Source: Sphingopyxis chilensis
Lineage (GTDB): Bacteria; Pseudomonadota; Alphaproteobacteria; Sphingomonadales; Sphingomonadaceae
DNA length: 64,000 bases
Reading direction: 5' to 3'
Assembly: GCF_035930445.1 (NCBI RefSeq)
Contig: NZ_CP142394.1
Span: forward strand, 653,501 to 717,500
Shown here: one piece after another, positions 1-9,015 of the stretch
Numbering within the stretch: position 1 is the first letter of the stretch
Layout of the letters: each line of letters opens with the position of its first letter
Made by a program: the position numbers and the translations under genes
Notes under the pieces: model-generated
Seen by the model: only the letters and a program-made list of their open reading frames with translations
The model's database searches: none
Told to the model about the DNA's origin: nothing

Positions 1-371
1 GCCGCGCCGAACGCCATATGGAAAAGGGCCGCGTCGTGATTTTCGCCGCGGGCGTCGGTGCGCCTTATTTCACCACCGACAGCGGCGCGGCGCTGCGCGC
101 CGCCGAGATGAAGTGCGACGCGCTCTTGAAGGGCACCAGCGTCGACGGCGTCTATAACGCCGACCCCAAAAAGGACCCGAGCGCGGTCCGCTACGATACG
201 CTCAGCTATGACCGCGTGCTCGCCGACAATCTGAAGGTGATGGACGCGAGCGCGGTGGCGCTCTGCCGCGACAATCATATCCCGATCGTCGTGTTCAATA
301 TCCGCGAGCCCGGAAATCTGGCGCGCGTGCTGGCGGGCGAGGGCGTTTCGACCGTCGTCGGCGACGCCTGA
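1..371 (+). CDS. pyrH: Uridylate kinase (UMP kinase), C-terminal part
   Basis: UMP kinase phosphorylates UMP to UDP in pyrimidine nucleotide synthesis in the cytoplasm. Only the last ~123 codons are in the window; the reading frame is open from the first base, so the gene starts upstream. Visible family features are the nucleotide-binding stretch around [20 protein letters not shown], the [16 protein letters not shown] segment and the closing [21 protein letters not shown] region, all typical of bacterial hexameric PyrH. It is followed after 21 bp by frr, the usual tsf-pyrH-frr-uppS arrangement. The ATG at 18 is internal, not the gene start. Confidence 0.96.
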   Translation, partial: RAERHMEKGRVVIFAAGVGAPYFTTDSGAALRAAEMKCDALLKGTSVDGVYNADPKKDPSAVRYDTLSYDRVLADNLKVMDASAVALCRDNHIPIVVFNIREPGNLARVLAGEGVSTVVGDA

Positions 372-392
372 GAAGAATGAGAGGAAAGACAG

Positions 393-947
393 ATGGCGAA
401 ATATGACAAGGCCGACCTCGAACGCCGCATGCACGGCGCGGTCGAAGCATTGAAGAGCGACCTTTCGGGTCTGCGTACCGGTCGCGCGCACACGGCGCTG
501 CTCGATCCCGTGACGGTCGAGGTTTACGGCAGTCATATGCCGCTGAACCAGGTCGCCTCGGTCAGCGCGCCCGAACCGCGCATGCTGTCGGTGCAGGTAT
601 GGGACAAGTCGAACGTCGGCCCGGTCGACAAGGCGATCCGCTCGGCAGGCCTCGGGCTCAACCCGATCGTCGACGGCCAGATGCTGCGCCTGCCGATCCC
701 CGAAATGACGCAGGAACGCCGCAAGGAATTGTCGAAGCTCGCCGGCCAATATGCCGAAAAGGCGCGCGTCGCGGTGCGCAACGTCCGCCGCGACGGGATG
801 GACAATCTCAAGGCCGACGAAAACAAGAAGGAAATCAGCGAGGACGAGCGCAAGCGCGCCGAAACCGACGTCCAGAAGCTGACCGACAGCACGATCGCCG
901 AAATCGATGCCGCCGCGACCGCCAAGGAAAAGGAAATCCTCGGCTAG
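393..947 (+). CDS. frr: Ribosome recycling factor
   Basis: RRF works with EF-G to split the post-termination ribosome. The 184-residue product has the normal length (about 185), the conserved N-terminal helix with [12 protein letters not shown], the [13 protein letters not shown] segment and the C-terminal helix ending KEKEILG. The start is supported by a GAGGAAAG ribosome site 7-8 bp upstream of the ATG. It lies between pyrH and uppS in the conserved order. Confidence 0.97.
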   Translation: MAKYDKADLERRMHGAVEALKSDLSGLRTGRAHTALLDPVTVEVYGSHMPLNQVASVSAPEPRMLSVQVWDKSNVGPVDKAIRSAGLGLNPIVDGQMLRLPIPEMTQERRKELSKLAGQYAEKARVAVRNVRRDGMDNLKADENKKEISEDERKRAETDVQKLTDSTIAEIDAAATAKEKEILG

Positions 948-980
948 TGCTTCAGGGCGCCCATCTCTCTTCCGCTCGTG

Positions 981-1044
981 TCGAGCGAAGTCGAGACACC
1001 CATCGGACTGGAGCAAGGCCGGGGGGCATCTCGACTTCGCTCGA
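981..1044. repeat. Interspersed inverted repeat between frr and uppS
   Basis: Two perfect 16-bp complementary arms, 981-996 (TCGAGCGAAGTCGAGA) and 1029-1044, enclose a 32-bp loop. The motif resembles the short palindromic elements built on CGAGCGAAGTCGAG that are scattered between genes in sphingomonads (established impression of the group, copy number not checked here). It fills the frr-uppS gap and runs up to, and supplies the first base of, an in-frame ATG at 1044. Confidence 0.7.
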
Positions 1045-1070
1045 TGCGACCGGATTTTGAGGTTTTTCCT

Positions 1071-1757
1071 GTGACGGTTTCGGACCACGGCGCGCGCCAT
1101 GTCGCCATCATCATGGACGGCAACGGCCGCTGGGCGAAGAAGCGCCTCCTGCCTCGCGTCGCCGGGCACAAGGCGGGGGTCGAGGCAGTGCGCACGATCG
1201 TGCACGCCGCGGGCGACCTCGGCATCGAGGCGATGACGCTCTATGCCTTCAGCTCCGAAAACTGGAAGCGGCCCGAAGAGGAAGTCAGCGATCTGATGGG
1301 GCTGATGAAGCGCTTCATCCTCTCCGATCTCGACGAATTCGCCGCGAACGATGTGAAGCTGAAGGTCATCGGCAACTGGCGCGCGCTCGCGCCCGACGTT
1401 GTCGCGCTCATCGAAAATGCGCTTGAGCGTACCGCGGGCAACAAGCGCACGACGCTTGCGGTCGCGCTCAACTATGGCGCGCAGGACGAGCTGGTGCGCG
1501 CGGCGAACGCCGCCGCGGCGCAGGGCGGGATCACCGCCGAGGCGATCGAGGCGAACCTCGACACCGCCGACATGCCGCCGCTCGACCTGCTCATCCGCAC
1601 CTCGGGCGAGGTGCGGCTGTCGAACTTCCTGCTCTGGCAGTCGGCCTATGCCGAACTCTATTTCACCGACATCTTGTGGCCGGACTTCAAGCCGGCCGAT
1701 CTGAAAGCGGCGCTCGACCATTTCGCGCGTCGCGATCGCCGTTACGGGGGACTTTAA
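1071..1757 (+). CDS. uppS: Isoprenyl transferase (undecaprenyl diphosphate synthase)
   Basis: Condenses isopentenyl diphosphate units onto farnesyl diphosphate to make the C55 carrier lipid for peptidoglycan. The family signature MDGNGRWA near the N terminus (catalytic Asp), AFSSENWKRP, and RTSGEVRLSNFLLWQ with YFTDILWPDF near the C terminus are all present. The frame is open back to a GTG at 978, but that start would translate an inverted repeat; an ATG at 1044 lacks a ribosome site; the GTG at 1071 has GAGG nine bases upstream and gives 228 residues, the family length, so it is preferred. cdsA follows 4 bp after the stop. Confidence 0.93.
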   Translation: MTVSDHGARHVAIIMDGNGRWAKKRLLPRVAGHKAGVEAVRTIVHAAGDLGIEAMTLYAFSSENWKRPEEEVSDLMGLMKRFILSDLDEFAANDVKLKVIGNWRALAPDVVALIENALERTAGNKRTTLAVALNYGAQDELVRAANAAAAQGGITAEAIEANLDTADMPPLDLLIRTSGEVRLSNFLLWQSAYAELYFTDILWPDFKPADLKAALDHFARRDRRYGGL

Positions 1758-1761
1758 GGGC

Positions 1762-2439
1762 ATGGTGACAGCGGTGAAATCGGATCTCTGGGTGCGGGCC
1801 GGGTCGGCGATCATATTGTTCGCGATTGCGGGCGCCGCGCTGTGGTTCGGCGGCATCGCCTTCGGCCTGCTGCTGCTGATCGGCGGTGCGCTCGTGCTCG
1901 TCGAATGGTTCCAGCTTGTGAAGCGCATGACGCTCGGTGGCGGGGGCAAGGCCGCGCTCAACATTCTCGGCCCGATCCTCGTCGTCGGCGCGATGGCCGG
2001 GCTCTGGTTCGTCCGCGATCATCTGGGCATGACGGCGGCGCTGTGGGTGTTCGGGATGGTCTGGGCGACCGATATCGGCGCCTATTTCGCTGGCCGTGCC
2101 TTCGGCGGCGCGCGCCTGGCACCGAAAATCAGCCCGTCGAAGACCTGGTCGGGGCTGGTCGGCGGGATGGTTGCTGCCTTGATCGCCAGCGCGACGATCG
2201 GCGACCGCGCAGGGATCATCGGCGTGCCGCTGTGGATCGGCCTTTTCATGGGGCTGCTTGCGCAGCTCGGCGACCTTGGCGAAAGCTGGATGAAGCGCCG
2301 CGCGGGGGTCAAGGATTCGGGCAAGCTCATTCCCGGGCACGGCGGGCTGTTCGACCGCGTCGATGGCGTGCTGCCGGTGGCGCTGCTGCTCGGCGGGCTG
2401 GCCTTCGTCGGCCAGATCGCCGTGCGGGCGGCGGGCTGA
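1762..2439 (+). CDS. cdsA: Phosphatidate cytidylyltransferase
   Basis: Integral membrane enzyme making CDP-diacylglycerol from CTP and phosphatidic acid, the branch point of phospholipid synthesis. The 225-residue protein is mostly hydrophobic helices and ends in the CTP_transf_1 signature region: KISPSKTWSGLVGG followed by GDLGESWMKRRAGVKDSGKLIPGHGGLFDRVD, the family hallmark. It is a little shorter than the E. coli enzyme, as in other alphaproteobacteria. dxr starts 1 bp after its stop, indicating tight operon coupling. Confidence 0.95.
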   Translation: MVTAVKSDLWVRAGSAIILFAIAGAALWFGGIAFGLLLLIGGALVLVEWFQLVKRMTLGGGGKAALNILGPILVVGAMAGLWFVRDHLGMTAALWVFGMVWATDIGAYFAGRAFGGARLAPKISPSKTWSGLVGGMVAALIASATIGDRAGIIGVPLWIGLFMGLLAQLGDLGESWMKRRAGVKDSGKLIPGHGGLFDRVDGVLPVALLLGGLAFVGQIAVRAAG

Positions 2440-2440
2440 A

Positions 2441-3607
2441 ATGGCGCAGCGCCGCCTCTCGCTGTTCGGCGCAACGGGGTCGGTCGGGCGATCGACCCTC
2501 GATCTCGTCCGCCGCGATGGCGAGGCGTGGCGCGTCACCGTGCTCACGGCCAATTGCGACGTCGGGGAACTTGCGAAGCTTGCAAGGGAATTTCGTCCCG
2601 ACCTTGCGGTTGTCGCCGACGAAAGCTGTCACGACGCGCTGAGGCAAGCGCTCGCCGGAACCGGTATCGAAACCGCCGCCGGATCCGCAGCGCTCGTCGA
2701 GGCGGCGCAGCGACCCACCGACCTCGTCCTCGCGGCGATCGTCGGCACCGCTGGCCTCGCCCCCACGATGGCGGCGCTGGCGGCGGGGCACGACGTCGCG
2801 CTCGCCAACAAGGAAGCGCTGGTCTCGGCGGGCGAGCTGATGACCGCTGCGGCGCGCGCATCGGGCGCGACGATCCTGCCGGTCGATAGCGAGCATAATG
2901 CGATTTTCCAGTGCCTCGCGGGCGGGCGCATCGACCAGGTGCGCCGTATCATCCTGACCGCGAGCGGCGGCCCCTTCCGCACGATGAGCGCCGCCGACAT
3001 GGCCGCCGTCACCCCGGCGCAGGCGGTCGCGCATCCGAATTGGTCGATGGGGGCCAAGATCAGCGTCGATTCGGCGACGATGATGAACAAGGGCCTCGAA
3101 TTGATCGAGGCGCACCACCTCTTCCCCGTCGGGCTCGATCGCATCGAAATCCTCGTCCACCCGCAGTCGGTGATCCACAGCCTCGTCGAATATATCGACT
3201 GCTCGACGCTCGCGCAGCTTGGTTCGCCCGACATGCGCATCCCGATCGCGAGCGCGCTCGCCTGGCCGCAGCGGATGGCGACGCCGTGCGCCCCGCTCGA
3301 CCTCGCGACCATATCGCGGCTCGATTTCGAGGCGCCCGACGAGGTGCGCTTTCCCGCGACCGCGCTCTGCCGCGCCGCGATCGCCGAGGGCGGCGCGCGA
3401 CCTGCGCAACTCAACGCCGCGAACGAGGTGGCCGTCGCCGCCTTCCTTGCCGGCCGGATTTCCTTCCCCGCGATCGTCGATACGGTGCGCCGGGTCATCG
3501 ATGCTGAGGCGCCGGCCGTGCCCGCATCGCTTCAGGACATATTCAGCGTCGATGCCGCATCCCGTGCGGCCGCGCAGCATTTTGTGGACCAATTAGAACA
3601 TGCTTGA
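2441..3607 (+). CDS. dxr: 1-deoxy-D-xylulose 5-phosphate reductoisomerase
   Basis: Second step of the MEP isoprenoid pathway: NADPH-dependent rearrangement and reduction of DXP to MEP. The N terminus has the dinucleotide-binding GATGSVG; the metal and substrate region LPVDSEHNAIFQCL and the NKGLELIEAHHLF segment are intact. The ORF is open 78 bp further upstream inside cdsA, but the ATG at 2441 directly after the cdsA stop places GATGSVG at residues 10-16 as in the family and gives 388 residues. Its stop overlaps the rseP start by 8 bp. Confidence 0.96.
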   Translation: MAQRRLSLFGATGSVGRSTLDLVRRDGEAWRVTVLTANCDVGELAKLAREFRPDLAVVADESCHDALRQALAGTGIETAAGSAALVEAAQRPTDLVLAAIVGTAGLAPTMAALAAGHDVALANKEALVSAGELMTAAARASGATILPVDSEHNAIFQCLAGGRIDQVRRIILTASGGPFRTMSAADMAAVTPAQAVAHPNWSMGAKISVDSATMMNKGLELIEAHHLFPVGLDRIEILVHPQSVIHSLVEYIDCSTLAQLGSPDMRIPIASALAWPQRMATPCAPLDLATISRLDFEAPDEVRFPATALCRAAIAEGGARPAQLNAANEVAVAAFLAGRISFPAIVDTVRRVIDAEAPAVPASLQDIFSVDAASRAAAQHFVDQLEHA

Positions 3608-4733
3608 GACCCCGGGTTTCGCCTTCACGGTTCTGGCCTTCCTGCTCGTGCTCGGGCCGCTCGTCTTCGTGCACGAATATGGCCATTATATCGTCGGTCG
3701 CTGGTGCGGGGTGAAGGCTGATACCTTCTCGATCGGCTTCGGTCGCCGCATCCTCGGCTGGACCGACAAGCGCGGCACCGAGTGGAAGATCGGTTGGTTG
3801 CCGCTCGGCGGCTATGTCCAGTTCGCGGGCGACCGCGACGCCGTCAGCCAGCCCGACGCGAACTGGCAGGCGTTGCCGGCCGAACAGAAGTCGCACACCT
3901 TTCCCGCGCAGCCGGTGTGGAAGCGCTCGGCGATCGTCGCGGCGGGGCCGGTCACCAATTTCCTGTTCGCGATCCTGATTCTCGCCAGTTTTGCGTGGAT
4001 CGGCGGCAAGCCGGTCACGCCGCCCGTCGCCGGCGGGATCGAGGCAGGGTCGGCCGCCGCTGCCGCGGGGCTGCGCGCGGGCGACCGGATCGTCACGATC
4101 GACGGGCGGTCGATCGAGACCTTTGGCGATATCCCGCTGGCGGTGGCGCACCGTCCCGGCGAGGCGCTGCAGGTCCGCGTGCTGCGCGCGGGAAGCGAGC
4201 GCGCGGTCGAGCTGACCCCGCGGCTGGTCAAGGAAAAGGATCCGTTCGGCAAGGAATATGAACGCGCGATCCTTGGTCTCGCGCCGCCCGCACCGCAATT
4301 GCAGCCGGTGTCGCTGCTCGAAGCGCCCGCGGTCGGGCTGCACCAGACCTGGCAGATCGTCCGGCAGACCGGCGAAGTGCTCGGCCAGTTCCTCACCGGC
4401 CGCCGCTCGATCAAGGATATGAACGGGCCGGTCAAGATCGCGGAGATTTCGGGGCAGGCTGCGACGCTCGGGCTTGCCTCGCTCATATTCTTTATCGCCC
4501 TGATTTCCATCAATCTGGGGTTCATCAATCTCTTGCCATTGCCGATGCTCGATGGTGGTCATTTGCTATTCTACGCCTATGAAGCAGTCCGCCGGCGCCC
4601 TGCGCCGCTGCAGGTGCAGGAATGGGCGTTTCGTTTCGGCTTCGCGGCGGTCGCGACGCTGATGCTGGTCGTAACTTTCAACGATTTGGGCTCATTGGGC
4701 CTGTGGGACCGGATCGCGCGCTTGATTGGCTAG
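3600..4733 (+). CDS. rseP: Site-2 protease RseP (regulator of sigma E protease)
   Basis: Inner-membrane zinc metalloprotease that cleaves anti-sigma factors within the membrane. The N-terminal transmembrane segment carries the HExxH active site (VHEYGH, residues 25-29). A periplasmic PDZ region lies around residues 120-200 (GIEAGSAAAAAGLRAGDRIVTIDG), and the late NLLPLPMLDGGHL contains the LDG metal-ligand motif. Its 377 residues are normal for alphaproteobacteria, which have one PDZ-like domain recognisable by eye here. It overlaps dxr upstream and is followed by bamA, an order common in proteobacteria. Confidence 0.95.
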   Translation: MLETPGFAFTVLAFLLVLGPLVFVHEYGHYIVGRWCGVKADTFSIGFGRRILGWTDKRGTEWKIGWLPLGGYVQFAGDRDAVSQPDANWQALPAEQKSHTFPAQPVWKRSAIVAAGPVTNFLFAILILASFAWIGGKPVTPPVAGGIEAGSAAAAAGLRAGDRIVTIDGRSIETFGDIPLAVAHRPGEALQVRVLRAGSERAVELTPRLVKEKDPFGKEYERAILGLAPPAPQLQPVSLLEAPAVGLHQTWQIVRQTGEVLGQFLTGRRSIKDMNGPVKIAEISGQAATLGLASLIFFIALISINLGFINLLPLPMLDGGHLLFYAYEAVRRRPAPLQVQEWAFRFGFAAVATLMLVVTFNDLGSLGLWDRIARLIG

Positions 4734-4806
4734 CGAGTCTGGGGCAGGGAGTGGCGCGCGAGCCCGCGGTCAGGCGGGTTTGTCGCTTTTGAGTTATTTT
4801 TTCGGG

Positions 4807-7488
4807 ATGAACAGCGTGGCTTCACACAAATTTTCGGCGCGGACGCAGCTGTCGGTCGCTCTGTTGGCCGGCACGATGCTCGCGACGCCGCTGATGGCGC
4901 AGGAGGTTGCGCCGCCGCCCGTCCCCGCTCCGACCGTCCCGGCGCCCGCGCCCGAAGCGGTCCCGACCGCGACGACGGTCCAGTCGATCACCGTCGTCGG
5001 CAACCAGCGGCTCGAGGCGCAGACGATCCTTTCCTACCTGCGCCTGCGCGTCGGCCAGCAATATGACCGCGCGGTGCTCGACCAGGCGCTGAAGGATCTC
5101 GCCGCGACCGAGCTGTTCAAGGATTTCCAGATCACCGACAACAATGGTGCGCTGACGATCCAGGTTACCGAAAACCCGGTGATCAATCGCGTGATCCTGG
5201 AGGGCAACAAGCGCCTGAAGGACGACAAAATCCGTCCCGAGATCAAGCTCGCGCCGCGCCAGATCTTCACGCGCTCCAAGGTGCGCGCGGACGTTGCGCG
5301 CATCATCGAGCTTTACAAGCGGCAGGGCCGCTTCGCGGCGACGGTCGAACCCAAGATGGTGTCGCTCGACCAGAACCGCGTCGATGTCGTGTTCGAGATC
5401 AACGAGGGTCCGAAGTCGAAGGTCCGCCAGATCAACATCATCGGCAACGAGAAGTTCAGCGACGGCGACCTCAAGGACGAGATGGCGACGAAGGAGACAG
5501 GGCTGCTGACGATCCTGTCGTCGAACACCAGCTACGATCCCGACCGCCTCGCTTATGACCAGCAGAAGGTGCGCCTTTTCTACCTGACCAACGGCTATGC
5601 CGATTTCCGCGTCATTTCGGCGGTGGCGGAGCTGACGAGCAACAAGCAGGACTTCATCATCACCTATGTCGTCGAGGAGGGCGAACGCTACAAGTTCGGC
5701 GACGTCGACGTGCAGAGCGAAATCCGCGACTTCCAGCCCGAGATGCTGAAGAAGCTGCTGCCGATGAAGACCGGCGACTGGTATGACGCCAAGCTGGTCG
5801 AGGACACGGTCGAAAGCCTCAGCGAGACCGCGGGCCTGTTCGGCTACGCCTTTGCCGACATCAATCCCGAGTTCCGCCGCAACCCCGACGACCGGACGAT
5901 GGCGATCACCTTCAACGTCGGCGAAAGCCCGCGTACCTATGTCGAGCGCATCGACGTCAACGGCAACACGCTGACCCATGACAAGGTGGTTCGCCGCGAA
6001 TTCCGCCTGAACGAAGGCGACGCCTTCAACAGCTTCGGCGTCAAGCGCACCGAGAATCGCATCAACAGCCTCGGTTATTTCCAGGAAAATCTGGAGATCG
6101 AGCGCAAGGAAGGCAGCGCGCCCGACCGCATCATCCTCGAAACCAATGTCGAGGAAAAGCCCACCGGCGAACTCTCGCTCTCGGCCGGTTTCTCGTCGAT
6201 CGAGAATTTCCTGCTCCAGGCCTCGATCCGTCAGCGCAACTTCCGCGGCCTCGGCCAGCAACTGCAAGCCTCGGTCAACTATTCGAGCTATTCGAAGTCG
6301 ATCGAGCTCGGCTTTACCGAACCCTATCTGTTCGACCGCAACATCTCGATCGGCGGCAGCGTCTATCGCCGCGACCTCAATTCGTTCAACTTCATCGACA
6401 ATGATCGCCGCACGACCTTCGAACAGGTCACGACCGGCGCGCAGGTCAACGTCGGCGTGCCGCTGACCGAATTCATGTCCTTCTTTGGCCGCTACAGCAT
6501 CAATTTCGACGATGTGACGCTCGACAGGTCGATCTATTATTTCGGCGACGAATGCGACCCGCTCGTCGCCGGCCGTTATCTGTGCGACGCGATCGGCAAC
6601 CGCACGACGTCGCTGCTCGGCTACACGCTCGCCTATGACGACCGCGACAATCGCATTCGTCCGACGCGCGGCCAGTCGCTGTCCTTGAGCCAGGACTTCG
6701 CGGGGCTCGGCGGCAGCGTCAAATATGTTCGCACGCGCCTTGCGGGCACCAAACACTTCAATCTCGGCAGCCGCTTCATCCTCAACATCTCGGCCGAGGG
6801 GGGCTATATCTACCCGTTCGGCGGGCGCCCGACCCCGACCAGCGACAAGGTCCGCCTGACCGACCGCTTCTTCCTCGGCGAACCGCAGATGCGCGGCTTC
6901 GACATTCGCGGCATCGGTCCGCGCGTCATCCGCTATGCCGCGACCTATGATCCGCTCAATCCGGTGATCGACACCAGCAACGACAACCGTGGCCAGATCG
7001 ACGATGCGCTCGGCGGGCGCGCCTATTATCAGGGGCGGGTCGAACTCGATATCCCGCTCGGGACCGGCGCGAAGGAACTGGGGCTGCGGCCGTCGATCTT
7101 CCTCGACGTCGGGTCGGTGTTCAGCGTGAAGCGCCCGACGCTGACCACTCTCGACGATTTCCGCGATCCCGCCGACGGTTTCACGAAGTTCCTCTGCCGC
7201 AACGCAACGACGGGCGTCAGCCAGTTCGCGACCGAAACGACGACGACCACCGATGGGGTCACGACGGGAACCGGCCAGTACACGACCTGTCCGACGGGAT
7301 TCTCGTCGCTCGCGCCGTTCGAGGAACGCTTCTTCGGCGATACCTGGATGCCGCGCGTCTCGATCGGCGCCGGGGTCAACTGGAACTCTCCTTTCGGTCC
7401 CTTCCGGATCGACTTCGCTTACGCCCTTCGCAAAGAAGAGGGCGATGATACCAAACGCTTCTCATTCAATGTAGGAACCCAATTCTGA
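4807..7488 (+). CDS. bamA: Outer membrane protein assembly factor BamA
   Basis: Central subunit of the machine that inserts beta-barrel proteins into the outer membrane. The ATG at 4807 begins a clear signal peptide (basic start, then LSVALLAGTMLATPLMAQ, cut after AQ); the frame is open further upstream to 4726 inside rseP but that extension has no signal character. A Pro/Ala-rich linker leads into about five POTRA repeats (roughly residues 50-430) and a C-terminal beta-barrel (about 450-893) ending in the aromatic FNVGTQF, the usual BAM recognition end. The DRFFLGEPQMRGFDIRGIGPR loop has the conserved RGF motif of loop 6. 893 residues. Confidence 0.95.
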   Translation: MNSVASHKFSARTQLSVALLAGTMLATPLMAQEVAPPPVPAPTVPAPAPEAVPTATTVQSITVVGNQRLEAQTILSYLRLRVGQQYDRAVLDQALKDLAATELFKDFQITDNNGALTIQVTENPVINRVILEGNKRLKDDKIRPEIKLAPRQIFTRSKVRADVARIIELYKRQGRFAATVEPKMVSLDQNRVDVVFEINEGPKSKVRQINIIGNEKFSDGDLKDEMATKETGLLTILSSNTSYDPDRLAYDQQKVRLFYLTNGYADFRVISAVAELTSNKQDFIITYVVEEGERYKFGDVDVQSEIRDFQPEMLKKLLPMKTGDWYDAKLVEDTVESLSETAGLFGYAFADINPEFRRNPDDRTMAITFNVGESPRTYVERIDVNGNTLTHDKVVRREFRLNEGDAFNSFGVKRTENRINSLGYFQENLEIERKEGSAPDRIILETNVEEKPTGELSLSAGFSSIENFLLQASIRQRNFRGLGQQLQASVNYSSYSKSIELGFTEPYLFDRNISIGGSVYRRDLNSFNFIDNDRRTTFEQVTTGAQVNVGVPLTEFMSFFGRYSINFDDVTLDRSIYYFGDECDPLVAGRYLCDAIGNRTTSLLGYTLAYDDRDNRIRPTRGQSLSLSQDFAGLGGSVKYVRTRLAGTKHFNLGSRFILNISAEGGYIYPFGGRPTPTSDKVRLTDRFFLGEPQMRGFDIRGIGPRVIRYAATYDPLNPVIDTSNDNRGQIDDALGGRAYYQGRVELDIPLGTGAKELGLRPSIFLDVGSVFSVKRPTLTTLDDFRDPADGFTKFLCRNATTGVSQFATETTTTTDGVTTGTGQYTTCPTGFSSLAPFEERFFGDTWMPRVSIGAGVNWNSPFGPFRIDFAYALRKEEGDDTKRFSFNVGTQF

Positions 7489-8177
7489 TGAAGAAAATTC
7501 TTGCCGCCTCCGCGCTGGCGATCGCCGCGCTGTCGGTTTCGCCCATCCTGTCGGCTCCCGCCCTCGCGCAGGCGAAGGGCGTCGGCGTCGCCGACGTCCG
7601 CGTCGCCGCCGCGCGTTCGAACGCCTTCCGCACCGCGTCGCAGCAGATCGAAACCACCTACAAGGCTCAGATCGACCAGCAGCAGTCGCGCGGTCAGACG
7701 CTGCAGGCTGAAATCAACGTGCTGATCGCGAAATATAACGAAGAGGCGAAAAAGACGCCGCAGAACCAGGCCGCGCTGCAGGCCGCCGCAAAGGCGGTGC
7801 AGGACAAGCGTCAGGCGGCGCAGACCGAACTCGGCCAGATCGGCGCGCCGGTCGACCTCGCCATCGCCTATGTCGAAGACCAGATCAGCGTTCGCATGAA
7901 CGAGGCGATCAAGGCCGCGATGACCGCGAAGAAGATCGACCTGCTGCTCAATCCCGATGCGGTTCTCGCGCGCGAAAACAATGTCGACATCACCGACGCG
8001 GTGGTGACCGAACTCAACCGCATCCTCCCGAGCGTTTCGATCGCGGTCCCCGCCGGCTACCAGCCCGGCCAGCTCGTCCAGCAGCGCAACCAGCAGCTGA
8101 TGGATGCGGCGCGCGCGTCGCAGGGAACGGCAACTCCGGCTCCGGCCCCGGCCGGCACCGCACCGACCACGCGCTGA
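7488..8177 (+). CDS. skp: OmpH/Skp family periplasmic chaperone
   Basis: Skp-like proteins hold unfolded outer membrane proteins in the periplasm for delivery to BamA. The product has a signal peptide ([27 protein letters not shown]) and a long Gln/Ala/Lys-rich helical body predicted to form the coiled-coil tentacles. At 229 residues it is longer than E. coli Skp (161), with an extra Ala/Pro-rich tail, as often seen in sphingomonads. The start codon overlaps the bamA stop (ATGA), so the two are translationally coupled. Confidence 0.9.
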   Translation: MKKILAASALAIAALSVSPILSAPALAQAKGVGVADVRVAAARSNAFRTASQQIETTYKAQIDQQQSRGQTLQAEINVLIAKYNEEAKKTPQNQAALQAAAKAVQDKRQAAQTELGQIGAPVDLAIAYVEDQISVRMNEAIKAAMTAKKIDLLLNPDAVLARENNVDITDAVVTELNRILPSVSIAVPAGYQPGQLVQQRNQQLMDAARASQGTATPAPAPAGTAPTTR

Positions 8178-8181
8178 TCCG

Positions 8182-8661
8182 ATGGCGGACGGGGAAAATG
8201 GGGCAGGGGAATTGGGCCCGGTGGATATCCGCCGGATCCTGACGCTGCTGCCGCACCGTTATCCGATGCTGCTCGTCGACCGGGTGGTTTCGATGGTGAA
8301 GGACACCTCGATCCACGCGGTCAAGGCGGTGACGATGAACGAGCCCTTTTTTCAGGGCCATTTCCCCGGCCGGCCGATCATGCCTGGCGTCCTCATCGTC
8401 GAGGCGCTGGCGCAGGCGGGTGGCATTCTCGCGGTCGAATCGCTGGGCCTCGGCGGCTCGGCCAAGCTTGTCTATTTCATGGGCATCGACGGGGTGAAGT
8501 TCCGCAAGCCCGTCGAACCCGGCGTCCTGCTCGACCTCCACGTCACCATACTTCAGGCAAAGCGGAATATCTGCAAGTTCGAAGGGCGGGCGATGCTGGA
8601 CGGCCAGCTGGCGACCGAATGCCAGTTCACCGCGATGATCGCCGATCCGCCGAGCGATTAA
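8182..8661 (+). CDS. fabZ: 3-hydroxyacyl-[acyl-carrier-protein] dehydratase FabZ
   Basis: Dehydrates 3-hydroxyacyl-ACP in fatty acid elongation. The hot-dog fold motifs [13 protein letters not shown] and [22 protein letters not shown] (catalytic His and Glu) are intact. The ATG at 8182, 4 bp after skp, gives 159 residues; the frame is open to 8104 within skp but that stretch is Arg-rich out-of-frame translation. In many Gram-negatives lpxD lies before fabZ and lpxA after it; both are absent here. Confidence 0.95.
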   Translation: MADGENGAGELGPVDIRRILTLLPHRYPMLLVDRVVSMVKDTSIHAVKAVTMNEPFFQGHFPGRPIMPGVLIVEALAQAGGILAVESLGLGGSAKLVYFMGIDGVKFRKPVEPGVLLDLHVTILQAKRNICKFEGRAMLDGQLATECQFTAMIADPPSD

Positions 8662-8668
8662 GCACCAC

Positions 8669-8697
8669 TTGCAAATTATGGCTTTCGCCGTTAGGGG
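8669..8697 (+). promoter_or_regulatory. Possible rpmE promoter
   Basis: TTGCAA at 8669-8674 and TAGGGG at 8692-8697 are separated by 17 bp in the 114-bp gap between fabZ and rpmE. The -10 match is poor, so this is only a plausible sigma-70 promoter giving rpmE its own transcript. Confidence 0.3.
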
Positions 8698-8740
8698 ACG
8701 CCGCTTCGCGGCCCCGGACGGGGAAGCATCGACTCACGCG

Positions 8741-8757
8741 GCTGGTCGGAAACCAGC
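8741..8757 (+). promoter_or_regulatory. Hairpin in the rpmE leader
   Basis: GCTGGT (8741-8746) and ACCAGC (8752-8757) form a 6-bp stem with a CGGAA loop, 18 bp before the rpmE start. The AGGAG ribosome site follows directly. Leaders of ribosomal protein genes are often autoregulated by such stems; that role is inferred only. Confidence 0.35.
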
Positions 8758-8775
8758 GGCACAGGAGCATTTGAG

Positions 8776-9003
8776 ATGAAAAAAGACATTCACCCCGCGT
8801 ACCACATGATCACGGTCAAGATGACCGATGGTACCGAATATCAGACGCGCTCGACCTGGGGCAAAGAGGGCGATGTGATGACGCTCGAAATCGACCCCAC
8901 CGCGCACCCGGCCTGGACCGGCGGCACCGGACGCCTGCTCGACGCGGGTGGTCAGGTCGCGAAGTTCAACAAGCGCTTCGGCGGTCTCACCCTCAAGCGT
9001 TAA
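8776..9003 (+). CDS. rpmE: 50S ribosomal protein L31
   Basis: L31 of the large subunit, near the central protuberance. The 75-residue product begins [12 protein letters not shown] and has the [19 protein letters not shown] end typical of L31. The four zinc-binding cysteines of the C+ type are all missing (no Cys in the protein), so this is the zinc-independent form. AGGAG eight bases upstream supports the ATG. It is convergent with glpK, the stops being 12 bp apart. Confidence 0.95.
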   Translation: MKKDIHPAYHMITVKMTDGTEYQTRSTWGKEGDVMTLEIDPTAHPAWTGGTGRLLDAGGQVAKFNKRFGGLTLKR

Positions 9004-9015
9004 TTCGCGTCCGGC

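Noticed and set aside
4822..6756. 644-codon open frame opposite bamA
   Set aside because: Antisense shadow; bamA has full POTRA and barrel features.
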